Positions 9,283-18,625 are shown, counted from the stretch's first letter. The stretch: 64,000 bases of DNA from Bacteroidota bacterium (GCA_023386235.1 JAEWKC010000018.1:1-64000); one strand, 5' to 3'. Translations and numbers: made by a program. Notes: generated by a model from the letters alone, not told the origin.

Positions 9283-10422
9283 ATGATGCGTATAATTGCT
9301 ATATTTTTTTATGTTATTCTATCGTTTTCTGCTTATGCACAAGAAACTACTGATACTGTCAGAAGTATTGCAGATCATACCCCTCCCAGAAATATTAATA
9401 AAAAGCTTTCGGCCAGCCTGTTGGTTGTTGGCGGCTATGGCGTATCTCTCACTGACAGTGTAGGATATAATGAAATTCACTCTCTGAAAGATTCAGTAGT
9501 TAATAATACTTTTTATCTGCGCTATGTAAGGCTTTCTGCAAGATACCAGCTCACCAATAAATTAGAAGCGGGCGTTTTGGCCAATCTTGCCGATTTTAAA
9601 TCTAACCCACAAAACAAAGTGCTGGAAAATGCTTTTATACGCTATAAGATGAACAACTTTATTAACTTGCAATTTGGGCAGTTTCGTCCGTTCTTTGGCA
9701 TTGAAGACATGTACGCATTTGAACAGCACAAATCATATTATTGGAGCAATCAGTACAATTTGTTTAATAAAAATAACTGGATGAGCTTTCAGTTGGGTGC
9801 ATCACTTTTTGGCAGCCTGGAATCTATCAAAGTACCTCTGAAATATTATTTTACAGTCTATAACGGCAATGGGAAAAATATGGATATAGACAATGATAAT
9901 CATAAAGATTTTTCTGCACGTTTGGAATATGATATTGCTAAAAACATCTCTTTGGGTACGAACTTCGCCACCACATTTATCAATAAAAAAAATGTAGGAG
10001 CCTTTACTGCCGACTTGCGAACATTGCATAAACTCAACAACAGATGGGAATTTGAAACAGAATCTTCCTACGCATACGGGCATAACATTGTAGATTTTCT
10101 TTCTTCAAACACGCCGGTAAGCAATATAGAAAATTATCGCATGAGCGGGCTGTATATATTGCCCATTGCTCGTTACAGAACACGAACACCACTTATGAGA
10201 GGACTTGAATTTTCATGCAGATGGGAAACACTTACCGAAAATATGGACATTAACCCTAACCCCAGGAATACGCTGGCACCCATGGTGAGCCTTGTGTTTG
10301 CAGAAAACTATGCGGCAAAGTTTTCACTAATTGGCGTGATTGACAAATACAAATACAATATTGCAGGTACATCAAAATATGATCAAAGTCGCATTATAGC
10401 TCAGTTTCAGTACAGATTTTAA
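9283..10422 (+). CDS. Porin of the phosphate-selective OprO/OprP-like family
   Basis: A 379-residue outer-membrane porin. The signal peptide ends at SFSAYAQE. The body is amphipathic beta strands with features of the porin O/P family: LRYVRLSARYQLTNKLEAG, NFINLQFGQFRPFFGIED, and a final aromatic residue in AQFQYRF, the usual signal for barrel assembly. Family members carry anions or act as general porins; substrate cannot be told from sequence. Two ATG codons start the frame and the first was kept. The 3' end overlaps the convergent gmk gene by 4 bp (10419-10422). Confidence 0.8.
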   Translation: MMRIIAIFFYVILSFSAYAQETTDTVRSIADHTPPRNINKKLSASLLVVGGYGVSLTDSVGYNEIHSLKDSVVNNTFYLRYVRLSARYQLTNKLEAGVLANLADFKSNPQNKVLENAFIRYKMNNFINLQFGQFRPFFGIEDMYAFEQHKSYYWSNQYNLFNKNNWMSFQLGASLFGSLESIKVPLKYYFTVYNGNGKNMDIDNDNHKDFSARLEYDIAKNISLGTNFATTFINKKNVGAFTADLRTLHKLNNRWEFETESSYAYGHNIVDFLSSNTPVSNIENYRMSGLYILPIARYRTRTPLMRGLEFSCRWETLTENMDINPNPRNTLAPMVSLVFAENYAAKFSLIGVIDKYKYNIAGTSKYDQSRIIAQFQYRF

Positions 10423-10985
10423 TTTTGAATAAAATCATTTACTGCCTGCTCGGTTTCTTTACAGGCTTTATGAATATCGTCATTAATGATTATTCTATCG
10501 AAAGCATCTTTAAAAGAAAGTTCGTAAGACGCTTTATTGACGCGTGTTTCAATATTTTCAGCAGAATCGGTATTTCTTGCCAGCAGTCTTTTTCTTAATT
10601 CCTCGATGGAAGGTGGCATTATAAAAATTGTAAGGCAACTATCTCCGTAAATCTGCTTTACATGAATAGCTCCTTTTACATCAATATCCAGAATAGGTAT
10701 TTTATTTTCTTCCCAGATTCTTTCCAGTTCACTTTTTAAAGTTCCGTAATATTTCCCTTCATAAACCATTTCCCATTCTACAAAAGCATTTTGATTTATT
10801 TTATCAATAAATTCTTTTTCAGAAATAAAATAATAATCTATCCCGTTACGCTCTTCGCCTCTGGGCTGGCGGGTTGCAGCAGAAATAGAAAAAATTATTC
10901 GTGAATTATTTTTCAATATATATTTGGCTATGGTGCTTTTTCCACCGCCCGAAGGAGCCGCCAGTAAAATGAGTTTTTTATCCAT
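10419..10985 (-). CDS. gmk: Guanylate kinase
   Basis: Phosphorylates GMP to GDP using ATP in guanine nucleotide synthesis. At 188 residues it has the normal length. The P-loop is APSGGGKST near the N-terminus, followed by the GMP-binding region with SAATRQPRGEERNGIDYYF, then EWEMVYEGKYYGT and LDIDVKGAIHVKQ, and the lid-region RLLARNTDSAENIETRV. It is the last gene of a minus-strand group murA, nitroreductase, gmk with gaps of 7 and 4 bp, and is therefore probably in one operon. Its stop overlaps the end of the convergent porin gene. Confidence 0.96.
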   Translation of the reverse strand: MDKKLILLAAPSGGGKSTIAKYILKNNSRIIFSISAATRQPRGEERNGIDYYFISEKEFIDKINQNAFVEWEMVYEGKYYGTLKSELERIWEENKIPILDIDVKGAIHVKQIYGDSCLTIFIMPPSIEELRKRLLARNTDSAENIETRVNKASYELSFKDAFDRIIINDDIHKACKETEQAVNDFIQN

Positions 10986-10989
10986 GTAC

Positions 10990-11574
10990 CTAATTTTTTA
11001 TCCACTGAATTTTATCTTCAATAGGTGTGTTTCTTTTTCCTGTAAGCTGCTTATCGGAATAGCCCAGATAAATCACGCCAATAATATTTTCTTCATCTGT
11101 CAGTTCAAAATATTTTTTTAAAGACGGCTTTGTTATTTGTCCTCCCGTACTCCAGAATGCAGCAATACCAAGCGCTTCAGCGCCCAACAGCATATTTTGT
11201 ACCGCGGCGCTTGTGGCTGCTAATTCTTCCCATTCCGGGATGTTAGGATTTTTTCCTCTTTTGCTGTAAACAATAAGCACATGAGAAGATTTTATTCCCT
11301 GATTTTCAAATTTGATGTATGTGTCTTGTAAGAATTTTTCTTCAGGCGTATTTTCTTTATACAGATCGGCGTGCGTTTTACCAAAGTTTGCACAGGCATT
11401 GCCTGCAAGTACCAGGATTCTCCAAGGCTCGGTTCTGCCGTGCGTTGGCGCCCAATTGGCCAGAGATAGTATACTGTTGATGTCATCGTCGCTTATTTTT
11501 TTATCATTAAAATCAGCAGGATTAATATTTCTTCTTTCTTCGATTATTTTTTTAATCAATTCAAAATTGCTCAT
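10990..11574 (-). CDS. Nitroreductase family protein
   Basis: A 194-residue FMN-dependent oxidoreductase of the nitroreductase family. Visible family features are the N-terminal IIEERRNINPADF, the FMN-contacting LANWAPTHGRTEPWRILVL, the central AATSAAVQNMLLGAEALGIAAFWSTGG helix and strand, and the C-terminal IIGVIYLGYSD. This type (resembling the small YdjA-like reductases) acts as a homodimer. The physiological substrate is not predictable. It sits between murA (7 bp upstream) and gmk (4 bp downstream) in an apparent operon without an obvious functional link. Confidence 0.9.
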   Translation of the reverse strand: MSNFELIKKIIEERRNINPADFNDKKISDDDINSILSLANWAPTHGRTEPWRILVLAGNACANFGKTHADLYKENTPEEKFLQDTYIKFENQGIKSSHVLIVYSKRGKNPNIPEWEELAATSAAVQNMLLGAEALGIAAFWSTGGQITKPSLKKYFELTDEENIIGVIYLGYSDKQLTGKRNTPIEDKIQWIKN

Positions 11575-11581
11575 AAGTTTT

Positions 11582-12892
11582 TTAGTTTTTTATGGTGCGT
11601 ATTTCAGCGCCCAGGTTATTTAATCGTTCATCAATACGTTCGTAGCCTCTTTGTATTTGGTCAATATTCTGTATAATGCTTTTTCCTTTTGCGCTCAACG
11701 CGGCAATCAATAATGCCACACCGGCTCGTATATCCGGGCTACTCATGTTGATACCTTTCAGGTGATATTTTCTTTCAAGCCCTATAACCGTTGCCCTGTG
11801 CGGGTCGCAGAGAATGATCTTCGCGCCCATATCTATCAGGTTATCGGTAAAGAACAGTCGACTCTCAAACATTTTTTGATGTATAAGCACACTTCCTTTT
11901 GCCTGTATGGCCACTACCAGTATAATACTTAAAAGATCGGGCGTAAAGCCCGGCCAGGGATGGTCGTAAATGGTAAGTATATTACCGCTTAAAGGTGTCT
12001 CTATTTCATATATTTTTTGCTCGGGAATATGAATATCATCATTGATAAAATTCATCTCGATGCCCAGCTTCCTGAACTTATCAGGAATCACTCCCAGGTT
12101 TTGGAGGCTTACATTTTTGATAGTAATATCGCTCTGAGTAAGTGCCGCCAACCCAATAAAACTGCCCACTTCAATCATATCCGGCAGCAATGTATGCGTT
12201 GTTCCTTGTAAAGAAGTTACTCCATCAATCTCTAAACGATTGCTGCTTATGCCGGATATTTTAGCGCCCATGCGATTGAGCATTTTGCAAAGCTGTTGTA
12301 TATAAGGCTCGCAGGCGGCATTGTAAATGATGGTTTTGCCCTCCGTTAATACAGCAGCCATTATGATGTTGGCAGTACCGGTAACAGAAGGTTCATCAAG
12401 CATTATATAATTACCTTTTAATTTTGAAGAAGTAAATTCAAGGCAATAGGTATTAGTATTATAAGTATACTTTGCGCCCAGTTTTTCCAGCCCGTCAATA
12501 TGTGTATCCAAGCCTCTTCTGCCAATCTTATCGCCACCGGGCTTTGCTATTACCGCTTTTCCAAATCTTGCCAGCATAGGGCCGGCAATCATTACACTAC
12601 CGCGTAGCGCGCTCCCTATTTTTCTGAATTCTTCTGTTTTAAAAAAATCAAGATTTATATTTGCTGCTTTAAAAGTATAAGTATGTGCGTCTTTACGATT
12701 TACATCCACTCCTGCTTTCTCTAATAATTCAATTAACCGGTTTACATCCAGAATATCCGGAACATTGTTTATAGTAACGGTTTCGGTAGTAAGCAACACC
12801 GCAGATATTACCTGCAAAGCTTCATTCTTAGCGCCCTGAGCATATATTTCTCCCTGTAGTTTTTTTCTGCCTGTCACTTCAAAAGAATGCAT
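11582..12892 (-). CDS. murA: UDP-N-acetylglucosamine 1-carboxyvinyltransferase with Asp in the fosfomycin-target position
   Basis: Catalyses the first committed step of peptidoglycan synthesis, transfer of enolpyruvate from PEP to UDP-GlcNAc. At 436 residues it has the family length. Recognised by GAKNEALQVISAVLL at the N-terminus, the RKIGSALRGSVMIAGPMLARFGKA region, and DIRAGVALLIAALSAKG near the C-terminus. The active-site loop reads KPGGDKIGRRGLD, so residue 121 (codon GAT at 12532-12530) is Asp where most MurA proteins have Cys, the residue alkylated by fosfomycin. Cys-to-Asp is a known functional variant in mycobacteria and chlamydiae that makes the enzyme insensitive to the drug. It heads the murA, nitroreductase, gmk group. 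Confidence 0.96.
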   Translation of the reverse strand: MHSFEVTGRKKLQGEIYAQGAKNEALQVISAVLLTTETVTINNVPDILDVNRLIELLEKAGVDVNRKDAHTYTFKAANINLDFFKTEEFRKIGSALRGSVMIAGPMLARFGKAVIAKPGGDKIGRRGLDTHIDGLEKLGAKYTYNTNTYCLEFTSSKLKGNYIMLDEPSVTGTANIIMAAVLTEGKTIIYNAACEPYIQQLCKMLNRMGAKISGISSNRLEIDGVTSLQGTTHTLLPDMIEVGSFIGLAALTQSDITIKNVSLQNLGVIPDKFRKLGIEMNFINDDIHIPEQKIYEIETPLSGNILTIYDHPWPGFTPDLLSIILVVAIQAKGSVLIHQKMFESRLFFTDNLIDMGAKIILCDPHRATVIGLERKYHLKGINMSSPDIRAGVALLIAALSAKGKSIIQNIDQIQRGYERIDERLNNLGAEIRTIKN

Positions 12893-12991
12893 ATTGTATG
12901 GTTTGTATAATAAACAAAAGTACTAATTAAATAAAGAGTGCCTGCAAAAAAACTGTTGCTTAATTCTTAATATGCTGCAACTTAATTTATT

Positions 12992-12999
12992 TATCTTTG
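12992..12999 (+). promoter_or_regulatory. Candidate -7 box before yicC
   Basis: TATCTTTG matches TAnnTTTG exactly and lies 13 bp before the yicC start codon, which would give a very short leader. No clear -33 element is at the expected spacing. Confidence 0.4.
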
Positions 13000-13012
13000 A
13001 AAAAAATTTTTT

Positions 13013-13888
13013 ATGATTTATTCAATGACAGGTTATGGCCGCGCAGAAAAAACAATCAATGAATCTGCTTATATAGTAGAGCTGCGATCGCTTAATGGTA
13101 AACAGTTCGATTTACGCTTAAATATTTCTCCATACCTGAAAGCATATGAAATTGACATCAGGAACATCATTGTAGAACAACTGATAAGAGGCAGTGTAGA
13201 ATGTATCATCACAATTAAACAAAATGGTTCTTCTAAACCCGTAGTGATAAATACAGGGTTGATTAAATCTTATTATCTTTCCTTACATAAAATAGCCGAT
13301 GAATTACAAATAAGCACTGAAGGCATTTTAAGCGCTATTCTAAAACTGCCGGATGTAATCGCCAATAATACAGAGCAGATAAATGAAGCCGAATGGACTG
13401 AGGTAAAACAGTTGCTTTCAGAGGCAATTACCGCTGTAAATGAGCATCGTAAAAATGAAGGCGCCGCACTGGAAAAAGACCTTTTGTTGCGTATAGAAAA
13501 TATTGAAAAACTGGAAGAAGCCAATGCTAAACTGGCTCCGCTGAGAAAGGAAAAAATGAAAGAAAATCTTCTGAAGCAAATACAGGAAAATATCAGCGCT
13601 GATAAATATGATGACAACAGGCTGGAACAGGAATTGATTTACTACATCGAAAAATTAGATATCAGCGAAGAGCAGGTACGCTTAAAAAATCATTGTGTAT
13701 ATTTTAAGGAACTGATCAATGAGGAAGAGAAAAACAAAGGAAAAAAACTTTCTTTCCTATTGCAGGAATTGGGCAGAGAAATAAACACTACCGGCTCTAA
13801 AGCCAATGACGCCGAGATTCAGAAGAATGTGGTAATGATGAAAGATGAACTGGAAAAAGCCAAAGAACAAATACTGAACATTTTGTAA
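13013..13888 (+). CDS. yicC: YicC family endoribonuclease-like protein
   Basis: A 291-residue member of the YicC/YloC family, RNA-cleaving proteins linked in E. coli to small-RNA turnover. It has the conserved N-terminal SMTGYGRAEK, the LRSLNGKQFDLRLNISP segment, the long charged coiled-coil middle (about residues 150-230), and the conserved C-terminal KGKKLSFLLQELGREINTTGSKANDAEIQ. The stop codon TAA shares a base with the start of gldH (TAATG), so the two are translationally coupled. Confidence 0.92.
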   Translation: MIYSMTGYGRAEKTINESAYIVELRSLNGKQFDLRLNISPYLKAYEIDIRNIIVEQLIRGSVECIITIKQNGSSKPVVINTGLIKSYYLSLHKIADELQISTEGILSAILKLPDVIANNTEQINEAEWTEVKQLLSEAITAVNEHRKNEGAALEKDLLLRIENIEKLEEANAKLAPLRKEKMKENLLKQIQENISADKYDDNRLEQELIYYIEKLDISEEQVRLKNHCVYFKELINEEEKNKGKKLSFLLQELGREINTTGSKANDAEIQKNVVMMKDELEKAKEQILNIL

Positions 13889-14346
13889 TGATAAAATATT
13901 TAATTCTTTTTTTTATTGTAATATTATATGCCTGCTCACCCAGGGAAGACCTTTACGAGCAGACGCACAGCCTGAAAAAAATGGAATGGAATGCAGGCGA
14001 ATATCCCGAATTTGACTTTCTTGTAGCAGACACTTCCCTGCTCTATAATGTTTACTTTGTTTTTCGCTATCACAATTTATATGAGCACAATAATGTAAGA
14101 GTAAGCATTACCAGCAGCTCCCCCGTAGACTCTACCGTTTCCAACACTTTCAATTTTAACCTTACTGAAAAGCAAAAATGGAAAGGGAAACAAATTAATG
14201 ATATCATAGAATACAGAGCCCGGATAAATAAAGAACCGCTTCTTTTACACTCGGTTCCCTACAAGTATATTCTGCAGCATAAAATGCAGGACAATCCGCT
14301 GCAAAAAGTAATGGCGGTAGGTATAAGAATTGAGAAAGTGAAATAA
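13888..14346 (+). CDS. gldH: Gliding motility lipoprotein GldH
   Basis: A 152-residue lipoprotein; the lipobox ends at Cys16 (ILYAC). It matches the GldH family by length and by features such as WNAGEYPEFDFLVADTS, NVYFVFRYHNLYEHNNV and the C-terminal LQHKMQDNPLQKVMAVGIRIEK. GldH is one of the accessory lipoproteins needed for gliding in Flavobacterium johnsoniae and is found in many Bacteroidota, including strains not known to glide. The start codon overlaps the yicC stop by one base. Confidence 0.88.
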   Translation: MIKYLILFFIVILYACSPREDLYEQTHSLKKMEWNAGEYPEFDFLVADTSLLYNVYFVFRYHNLYEHNNVRVSITSSSPVDSTVSNTFNFNLTEKQKWKGKQINDIIEYRARINKEPLLLHSVPYKYILQHKMQDNPLQKVMAVGIRIEKVK

Positions 14347-14363
14347 AGTAAACAGTACACAAT

Positions 14364-14792
14364 ATGCATTCATCTCACGCGCTGCAACTCATAGAAAAAC
14401 TAAACAGGAAATACGAAAAAGCCCAAACGCTCAATATTTTTCAACATGCCATACAAGCGTTGACGCTGCTGGAAGCACAGGTGCGCACCGGTGGATATAT
14501 TCAACTTATACAAAATGGATATGGCGAATATATTTTTGAGAATGCATGGCCCGAAGCTTACCGGTATATGCAGGCCACAAAGCTGGCCGACAATTTAAAC
14601 CAGGCAAAAGAAATATATATGAACAATAAGGAGGCATTGGAAAAAGAACTTAGCCTCGAAGAATTCACAAAATTATACGATGCTTTCCCGCAGTTTGATC
14701 CTTTACACACGCGGTACATAAATATTATAGAGGAAGAATTAGAAACAATCAAAAACTTTATCCATCTTCATCCTGAATATTTTAAGATATAA
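14364..14792 (+). CDS. Hypothetical protein, resembles DUF4375 (DMP19-like)
   Basis: A 142-residue soluble, mostly helical, acidic protein without a signal peptide. The order GGYIQLIQNGYGEYIFENAWPEAYRYMQA, then a helical ALEKEL segment, then YDAFPQFDPLHTRYINIIEEE matches what I remember of the DUF4375 domain, in which a GxxQ(F/Y)xxNxxG element is followed by an E/Y-rich acidic tail. The assignment is from memory of the pattern. The start lies 17 bp after gldH, so it may share the yicC-gldH transcript. Function unknown. Confidence 0.75.
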   Translation: MHSSHALQLIEKLNRKYEKAQTLNIFQHAIQALTLLEAQVRTGGYIQLIQNGYGEYIFENAWPEAYRYMQATKLADNLNQAKEIYMNNKEALEKELSLEEFTKLYDAFPQFDPLHTRYINIIEEELETIKNFIHLHPEYFKI

Positions 14793-14818
14793 AAAACGGC
14801 TCTGTAAAAACAGAGCCG
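14791..14818 (-). terminator. Terminator of the sigma factor gene
   Basis: CGGCTCTG (14797-14804) pairs with CAGAGCCG (14811-14818). The run AAAAAA at 14791-14796 gives the U tract on the minus strand, which makes this the terminator for the leftward sigma factor gene. It may also slow transcripts arriving from the plus strand. Confidence 0.75.
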
Positions 14819-14858
14819 CAGTTTGAATATTCTATAAAACTAAACAAAACGAACAAGT

Positions 14859-15455
14859 TTATAACGCTATATCGTACTCTACAACCATTTTCCTCAAATT
14901 CATTAATCCATAGCGCATACGACCCAACGCCGTATTAATGCTGCAATCGGTTATTTCAGCTATTTCCTTAAAGCTAAGGTCGCCAAAATGCCTTAATACC
15001 ACTACCTCTTTTTGCTCTTTGGGAAGATAATCCAGCATTTTATGAATGCTGGCATAGCTCTGCTCTTTCATCATTCTCTGCTCTGCATTGTCGTCAGTGC
15101 CAATTCCCAGTATTTCAAAAACATCTCTCACTTCCGTAGCGTCAGTAGTAACCACAGCCGGACGACGTTTTATTTTTCTGAAATGATCTACGCACAAGTT
15201 ATGCGCTATTCTTAACGCCCAGGGCAAAAATTTTCCCTCTTCATTATAATTCTTAGTGCGTAATGTTTCTATTATTTTAATAAAGGTGTCTTGAAAAATA
15301 TCTTCCGCCAGTGTTCTGTCTTTTACCAGGTAAAGCACAGAAGAAAAAATCCTTTCTTTATAGCGGTTTACCAAAGAAGATAAGGCAAGATTGCTGCCGC
15401 CCTGAAATAACAGGATCAATTCATTATCAGAATAATCATTTATTTTCCTTTCCAT
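14859..15455 (-). CDS. RNA polymerase sigma factor, ECF/sigma-70 family
   Basis: A 198-residue sigma factor with only regions 2 and 4. Region 2 (about residues 23-100) has ALSSLVNRYKERIF, the DRTLAEDIFQDTFIKIIE core-binding motif and FLPWALRIAHNLCVDHFRK. Region 4 (about 130-190) has LDYLPKEQKEVVVLRHFGDLSFKEIAEITDCSINTALGR, a helix-turn-helix for the -35/-33 box. The acidic linker is longer than usual (VRDVFEILGIGTDDNAEQ). No anti-sigma gene is adjacent and no SusCD locus is next to it, so it is unlikely to be a PUL-specific sigma. Its target genes are unknown. Confidence 0.93.
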   Translation of the reverse strand: MERKINDYSDNELILLFQGGSNLALSSLVNRYKERIFSSVLYLVKDRTLAEDIFQDTFIKIIETLRTKNYNEEGKFLPWALRIAHNLCVDHFRKIKRRPAVVTTDATEVRDVFEILGIGTDDNAEQRMMKEQSYASIHKMLDYLPKEQKEVVVLRHFGDLSFKEIAEITDCSINTALGRMRYGLMNLRKMVVEYDIAL

Positions 15456-15781
15456 GAAAATATACTTTTCTTCACATCTTCCTGTATTCAGAAAGCTGTT
15501 TATTTTGAAGTAATCAAATTGTTTTTAGCGTATATTTTTATTCAAAGGCAGTTTTAAGAAAAGTTATTCTTAATGAATTGCAAAAATAGATATTTTTTAT
15601 TTAAAATAACAAATATTTCTATTCAAACTTTATTTCGACAAGTATTGTATTTTAGTTTAAATAATTACGAAAAAATAATTCATTCTTTTTTTATTAAAAT
15701 CGAAATAAAATTACCTTTATCGCTTATTCATAAGCATTCGTTCATCAGGAATTTTGCTGAATGAAAAAGAAAAAGAAGTGA
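15456..15781. other. Intergenic region between divergent sigma factor and uvrA genes
   Basis: A 326-bp, very AT-rich divergent promoter region. A short plus-strand open frame in it is low-complexity and has no coding character. TACCTTTA at about 15711-15718 is a near match to the -7 consensus on the uvrA side. No repeat, hairpin or RNA gene is evident. Confidence 0.5.
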
Positions 15782-18577
15782 ATGAAAAAGAAAAGTACTA
15801 CAGAAGAAGATGCCATAGTGGTGAAAGGCGCCAGAACGCACAACCTTAAAAATATAGATGCCGTATTTCCGCGAAATAAGCTTATAGTTGTAACCGGTGT
15901 ATCGGGCAGCGGCAAATCGTCTCTTACAATTGATACCCTCTTTGCAGAAGGCCAGAGAAAATATGCCGAGAGCCTGAGTGCTTACGCCAGGCAATTTTTA
16001 AGCAGAATGGCTAAGCCTGCTGTTGATTATATCAAAGGCCTGTGCCCTGCCATAGCTATAGAACAAAAAGTTATTGTACGCACTCCGCGAAGCACTGTAG
16101 GAAGCATGACTGAAGTGTACGATTACCTGAGATTGCTATACGCGCGTGCGGGTACCACGTACTCGCCGGTAAGTGGTAAAGCAGTAAAAAAAGACGAGGT
16201 GAGTGATGTAACAGAAGCAATAAAAAACCTCAAAGAAAAACAAAAAATATATATACTCTCTGAATTTCTCATTCATAAAAACAGAGAAGTAAAAGAAGAA
16301 CTTAACATATTGCAGCAAAAAGGGTTTTCCCGTATATATTTTCACGAATCGGGCGAGATAGAAAACATTGAAGATTTACTGCAAGAGGAAGATAAAAAAC
16401 TATCAAGCCGTTTTAAAAAGAAAAAAGAAGTTTTTATATTGATTGATCGTTTCATAAAGAAAAACTTTTCTGAAGAAGATTTACATCGTATTTCAGACTC
16501 TGTCAGTACGGCATTTTTTGAAGGCTACGGAGAAATGTTTCTTGATGTGGACGGTACGGAATTGCTAAATTTCAACAACCGTTTCGAGCTAGACGGGATT
16601 AAATTTGAAGAGCCTAACCCCGATCTTTTCTCCTGGAATAACCCTTACGGCGCCTGCCCTACCTGCGAAGGATTCGGACACGTGTTGGGCATAGATAAAG
16701 ACCTGGTAATTCCCGATAAAAGAATGAGCGTATACGATGGGGCCGTTGCCGCATGGAAAGGAGAAAAAATGGTCTGGTGGAAAAATCAGTTTGTAAACAA
16801 CGCGCATAAATTCAATTTTCCTATTCATAAACCTGTATCCGATCTCAACAAAGAACAAGTACACATCTTGTGGCGTGGTAATCAATACGTGCAGGGAATA
16901 AATGATTTTTTTGACGATGTACGTTCGCAAATGTATAAAATTCAGTACAGAGTAATGCTCAGCCGCTACAGGGGCCGAACGGAATGCCCTGATTGTGAGG
17001 GATACCGGCTACGCAAAGAAGCGCTGTATGTAAAAATAGACGATAAGCATATAGCACAACTTTCAGATATGCCGGTAAGAGATCTGAAAAAATGGTTCGA
17101 TAATGTTAAGCTGAATGATTACCAAAAAGAGGTTGCCAAACGAATACTGATAGAAATACATCAACGGCTACAAACTTTATTAGACGTAGGTTTAGGCTAT
17201 TTAACACTTAACCGTGCCGCCAATACTTTAAGCGGAGGAGAAAGCCAGCGCATACAATTAACCCGCAGCCTGGGCAGCAATCTTACCAACTCTTTGTATA
17301 TTCTTGATGAACCTTCCATTGGGCTGCATTCAAGAGATACCGAGCGTTTGATAAAGGTACTGAAAAATCTCCGCGACCTTGACAATACAGTGGTAGTGGT
17401 AGAGCACGATGAACAAATGATGCGAGATGCAGACCATATAATAGATATGGGACCCTTCGCTTCGCATTTGGGTGGTGAAATAATTGCTACCGGGAATTAT
17501 GATGAACTAATCAACAACAAAGAAAGTCTTACCGGAAAATATCTTAAAGGCGAACTATCTATAGAGCCCCCCAAAAAAGTGCGCAGGTGGCACAGAAGTA
17601 TCAAAGTTGAAGGCGCCAGTCAAAACAATTTAAAATATATAAACGCAGAGATACCGCTTACTGTTTTTTGCGTGGTTACAGGCGTTTCAGGAAGCGGCAA
17701 AACCACTCTTATTAAGCAAATCCTCTACCCTGCGCTTACAAAAATGAAACAGGGCACTGCCGAAAAAGTCGGCGCCCACGCTGCCATTACCGGAGATATT
17801 GACGATATTGATTTAGTGGAAATGGTGGATCAGAATCCTATAGGCAAATCTTCACGCAGCAACCCTGTTACTTACATAAAAGCTTATGACGAGATAAGAA
17901 ATATTTATTCTAAACAGCACTTGGCTAAAGTAAGAGGTTTTCAACCCAAGCATTTTTCTTTTAATGTGGATAGTGGCAGATGCGATGCCTGCAAAGGAGA
18001 AGGCGAGCAAATTGTAGAAATGCAGTTTTTGGCTGATGTACATCTTACCTGCGAAGTGTGTGGCGGCAAAAAATTTAAAGAAGAAGTGCTGGAAGTTTTA
18101 TACAAAAACAAAAGCGTGTATGATGTACTGGAAATGAGTGTAGACCAGGCTGTTGATTTTTTTAGAGAAGAAAAGAACCTGGTAAAAATGCTGCAACCCT
18201 TGCAGGACGTGGGTTTAGGATACATAAAACTGGGGCAGGCATCTAGCACATTAAGTGGTGGAGAAGCTCAACGTGTAAAGCTTGCCAGCTTTTTGGGCAA
18301 GGGCAAAAGCAGCAGCAAAGTACTTTTCATTTTTGACGAACCTACTACCGGGCTTCATTTTCACGATATAAAAAAACTATTGAGCGCCTTTAACGCATTA
18401 ATAGAAATGGGACATTCAGTTGTTGTAATAGAACACAATACCGATGTAATAAAATCTGCCGACTGGGTAATAGACATGGGCCCGGAGGCCGGTGACGAAG
18501 GCGGGCAAATAGTTTTTACAGGCACCCCAACAGATTTAAAAAAATCTAAAAAGAGTATTACAGGCAAGTTTTTGTAA
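15782..18577 (+). CDS. uvrA: Excinuclease ABC subunit A
   Basis: The damage-sensing ATPase of nucleotide excision repair, 931 residues, normal length. Two ABC modules are visible: Walker A GVSGSGKS at 39-46 and GVSGSGKTT in the second half, each with its LSGGE signature (LSGGESQRIQLTRSLGS and LSGGEAQRVKLASFLG) and Walker B (LYILDEPSIGLH, LFIFDEPTTGLH). Zinc-finger cysteine pairs are CPTCEGFG, CPDCEGY, CDACKGEGE and CEVCGG. The chosen ATG follows a purine-rich stretch; an earlier in-frame start is not supported. It is transcribed alone and ends at a hairpin shared with the convergent gene. Whether the genome has a second uvrA cannot be seen here. Confidence 0.97.
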   Translation: MKKKSTTEEDAIVVKGARTHNLKNIDAVFPRNKLIVVTGVSGSGKSSLTIDTLFAEGQRKYAESLSAYARQFLSRMAKPAVDYIKGLCPAIAIEQKVIVRTPRSTVGSMTEVYDYLRLLYARAGTTYSPVSGKAVKKDEVSDVTEAIKNLKEKQKIYILSEFLIHKNREVKEELNILQQKGFSRIYFHESGEIENIEDLLQEEDKKLSSRFKKKKEVFILIDRFIKKNFSEEDLHRISDSVSTAFFEGYGEMFLDVDGTELLNFNNRFELDGIKFEEPNPDLFSWNNPYGACPTCEGFGHVLGIDKDLVIPDKRMSVYDGAVAAWKGEKMVWWKNQFVNNAHKFNFPIHKPVSDLNKEQVHILWRGNQYVQGINDFFDDVRSQMYKIQYRVMLSRYRGRTECPDCEGYRLRKEALYVKIDDKHIAQLSDMPVRDLKKWFDNVKLNDYQKEVAKRILIEIHQRLQTLLDVGLGYLTLNRAANTLSGGESQRIQLTRSLGSNLTNSLYILDEPSIGLHSRDTERLIKVLKNLRDLDNTVVVVEHDEQMMRDADHIIDMGPFASHLGGEIIATGNYDELINNKESLTGKYLKGELSIEPPKKVRRWHRSIKVEGASQNNLKYINAEIPLTVFCVVTGVSGSGKTTLIKQILYPALTKMKQGTAEKVGAHAAITGDIDDIDLVEMVDQNPIGKSSRSNPVTYIKAYDEIRNIYSKQHLAKVRGFQPKHFSFNVDSGRCDACKGEGEQIVEMQFLADVHLTCEVCGGKKFKEEVLEVLYKNKSVYDVLEMSVDQAVDFFREEKNLVKMLQPLQDVGLGYIKLGQASSTLSGGEAQRVKLASFLGKGKSSSKVLFIFDEPTTGLHFHDIKKLLSAFNALIEMGHSVVVIEHNTDVIKSADWVIDMGPEAGDEGGQIVFTGTPTDLKKSKKSITGKFL

Positions 18578-18594
18578 ATAGCAATTTATTAATT

Positions 18595-18625
18595 ATTAAT
18601 ACCTACACCAATAGGTATTAATTTT
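18595..18625. terminator. Bidirectional hairpin between uvrA and convergent gene
   Basis: ATTAATACCTA (18595-18605) pairs perfectly with TAGGTATTAAT (18612-18622), followed by TTT on the plus strand. The hairpin overlaps the last codons of the minus-strand gene. The stem is AT-rich, so its strength is uncertain. Confidence 0.55.

Noticed and set aside
14859..15455. ECF-type sigma factor as the regulator of the SusCD operons
   Set aside because: It is more than 17 kb away, has no anti-sigma partner, and the glycan locus has its own AraC gene with matching operator-like repeats.
15573..15764. 63-residue ORF in the sigma factor-uvrA intergenic region
   Set aside because: Very low GC, Ile/Phe/Lys-rich and no plausible start context; more consistent with AT-rich promoter DNA.
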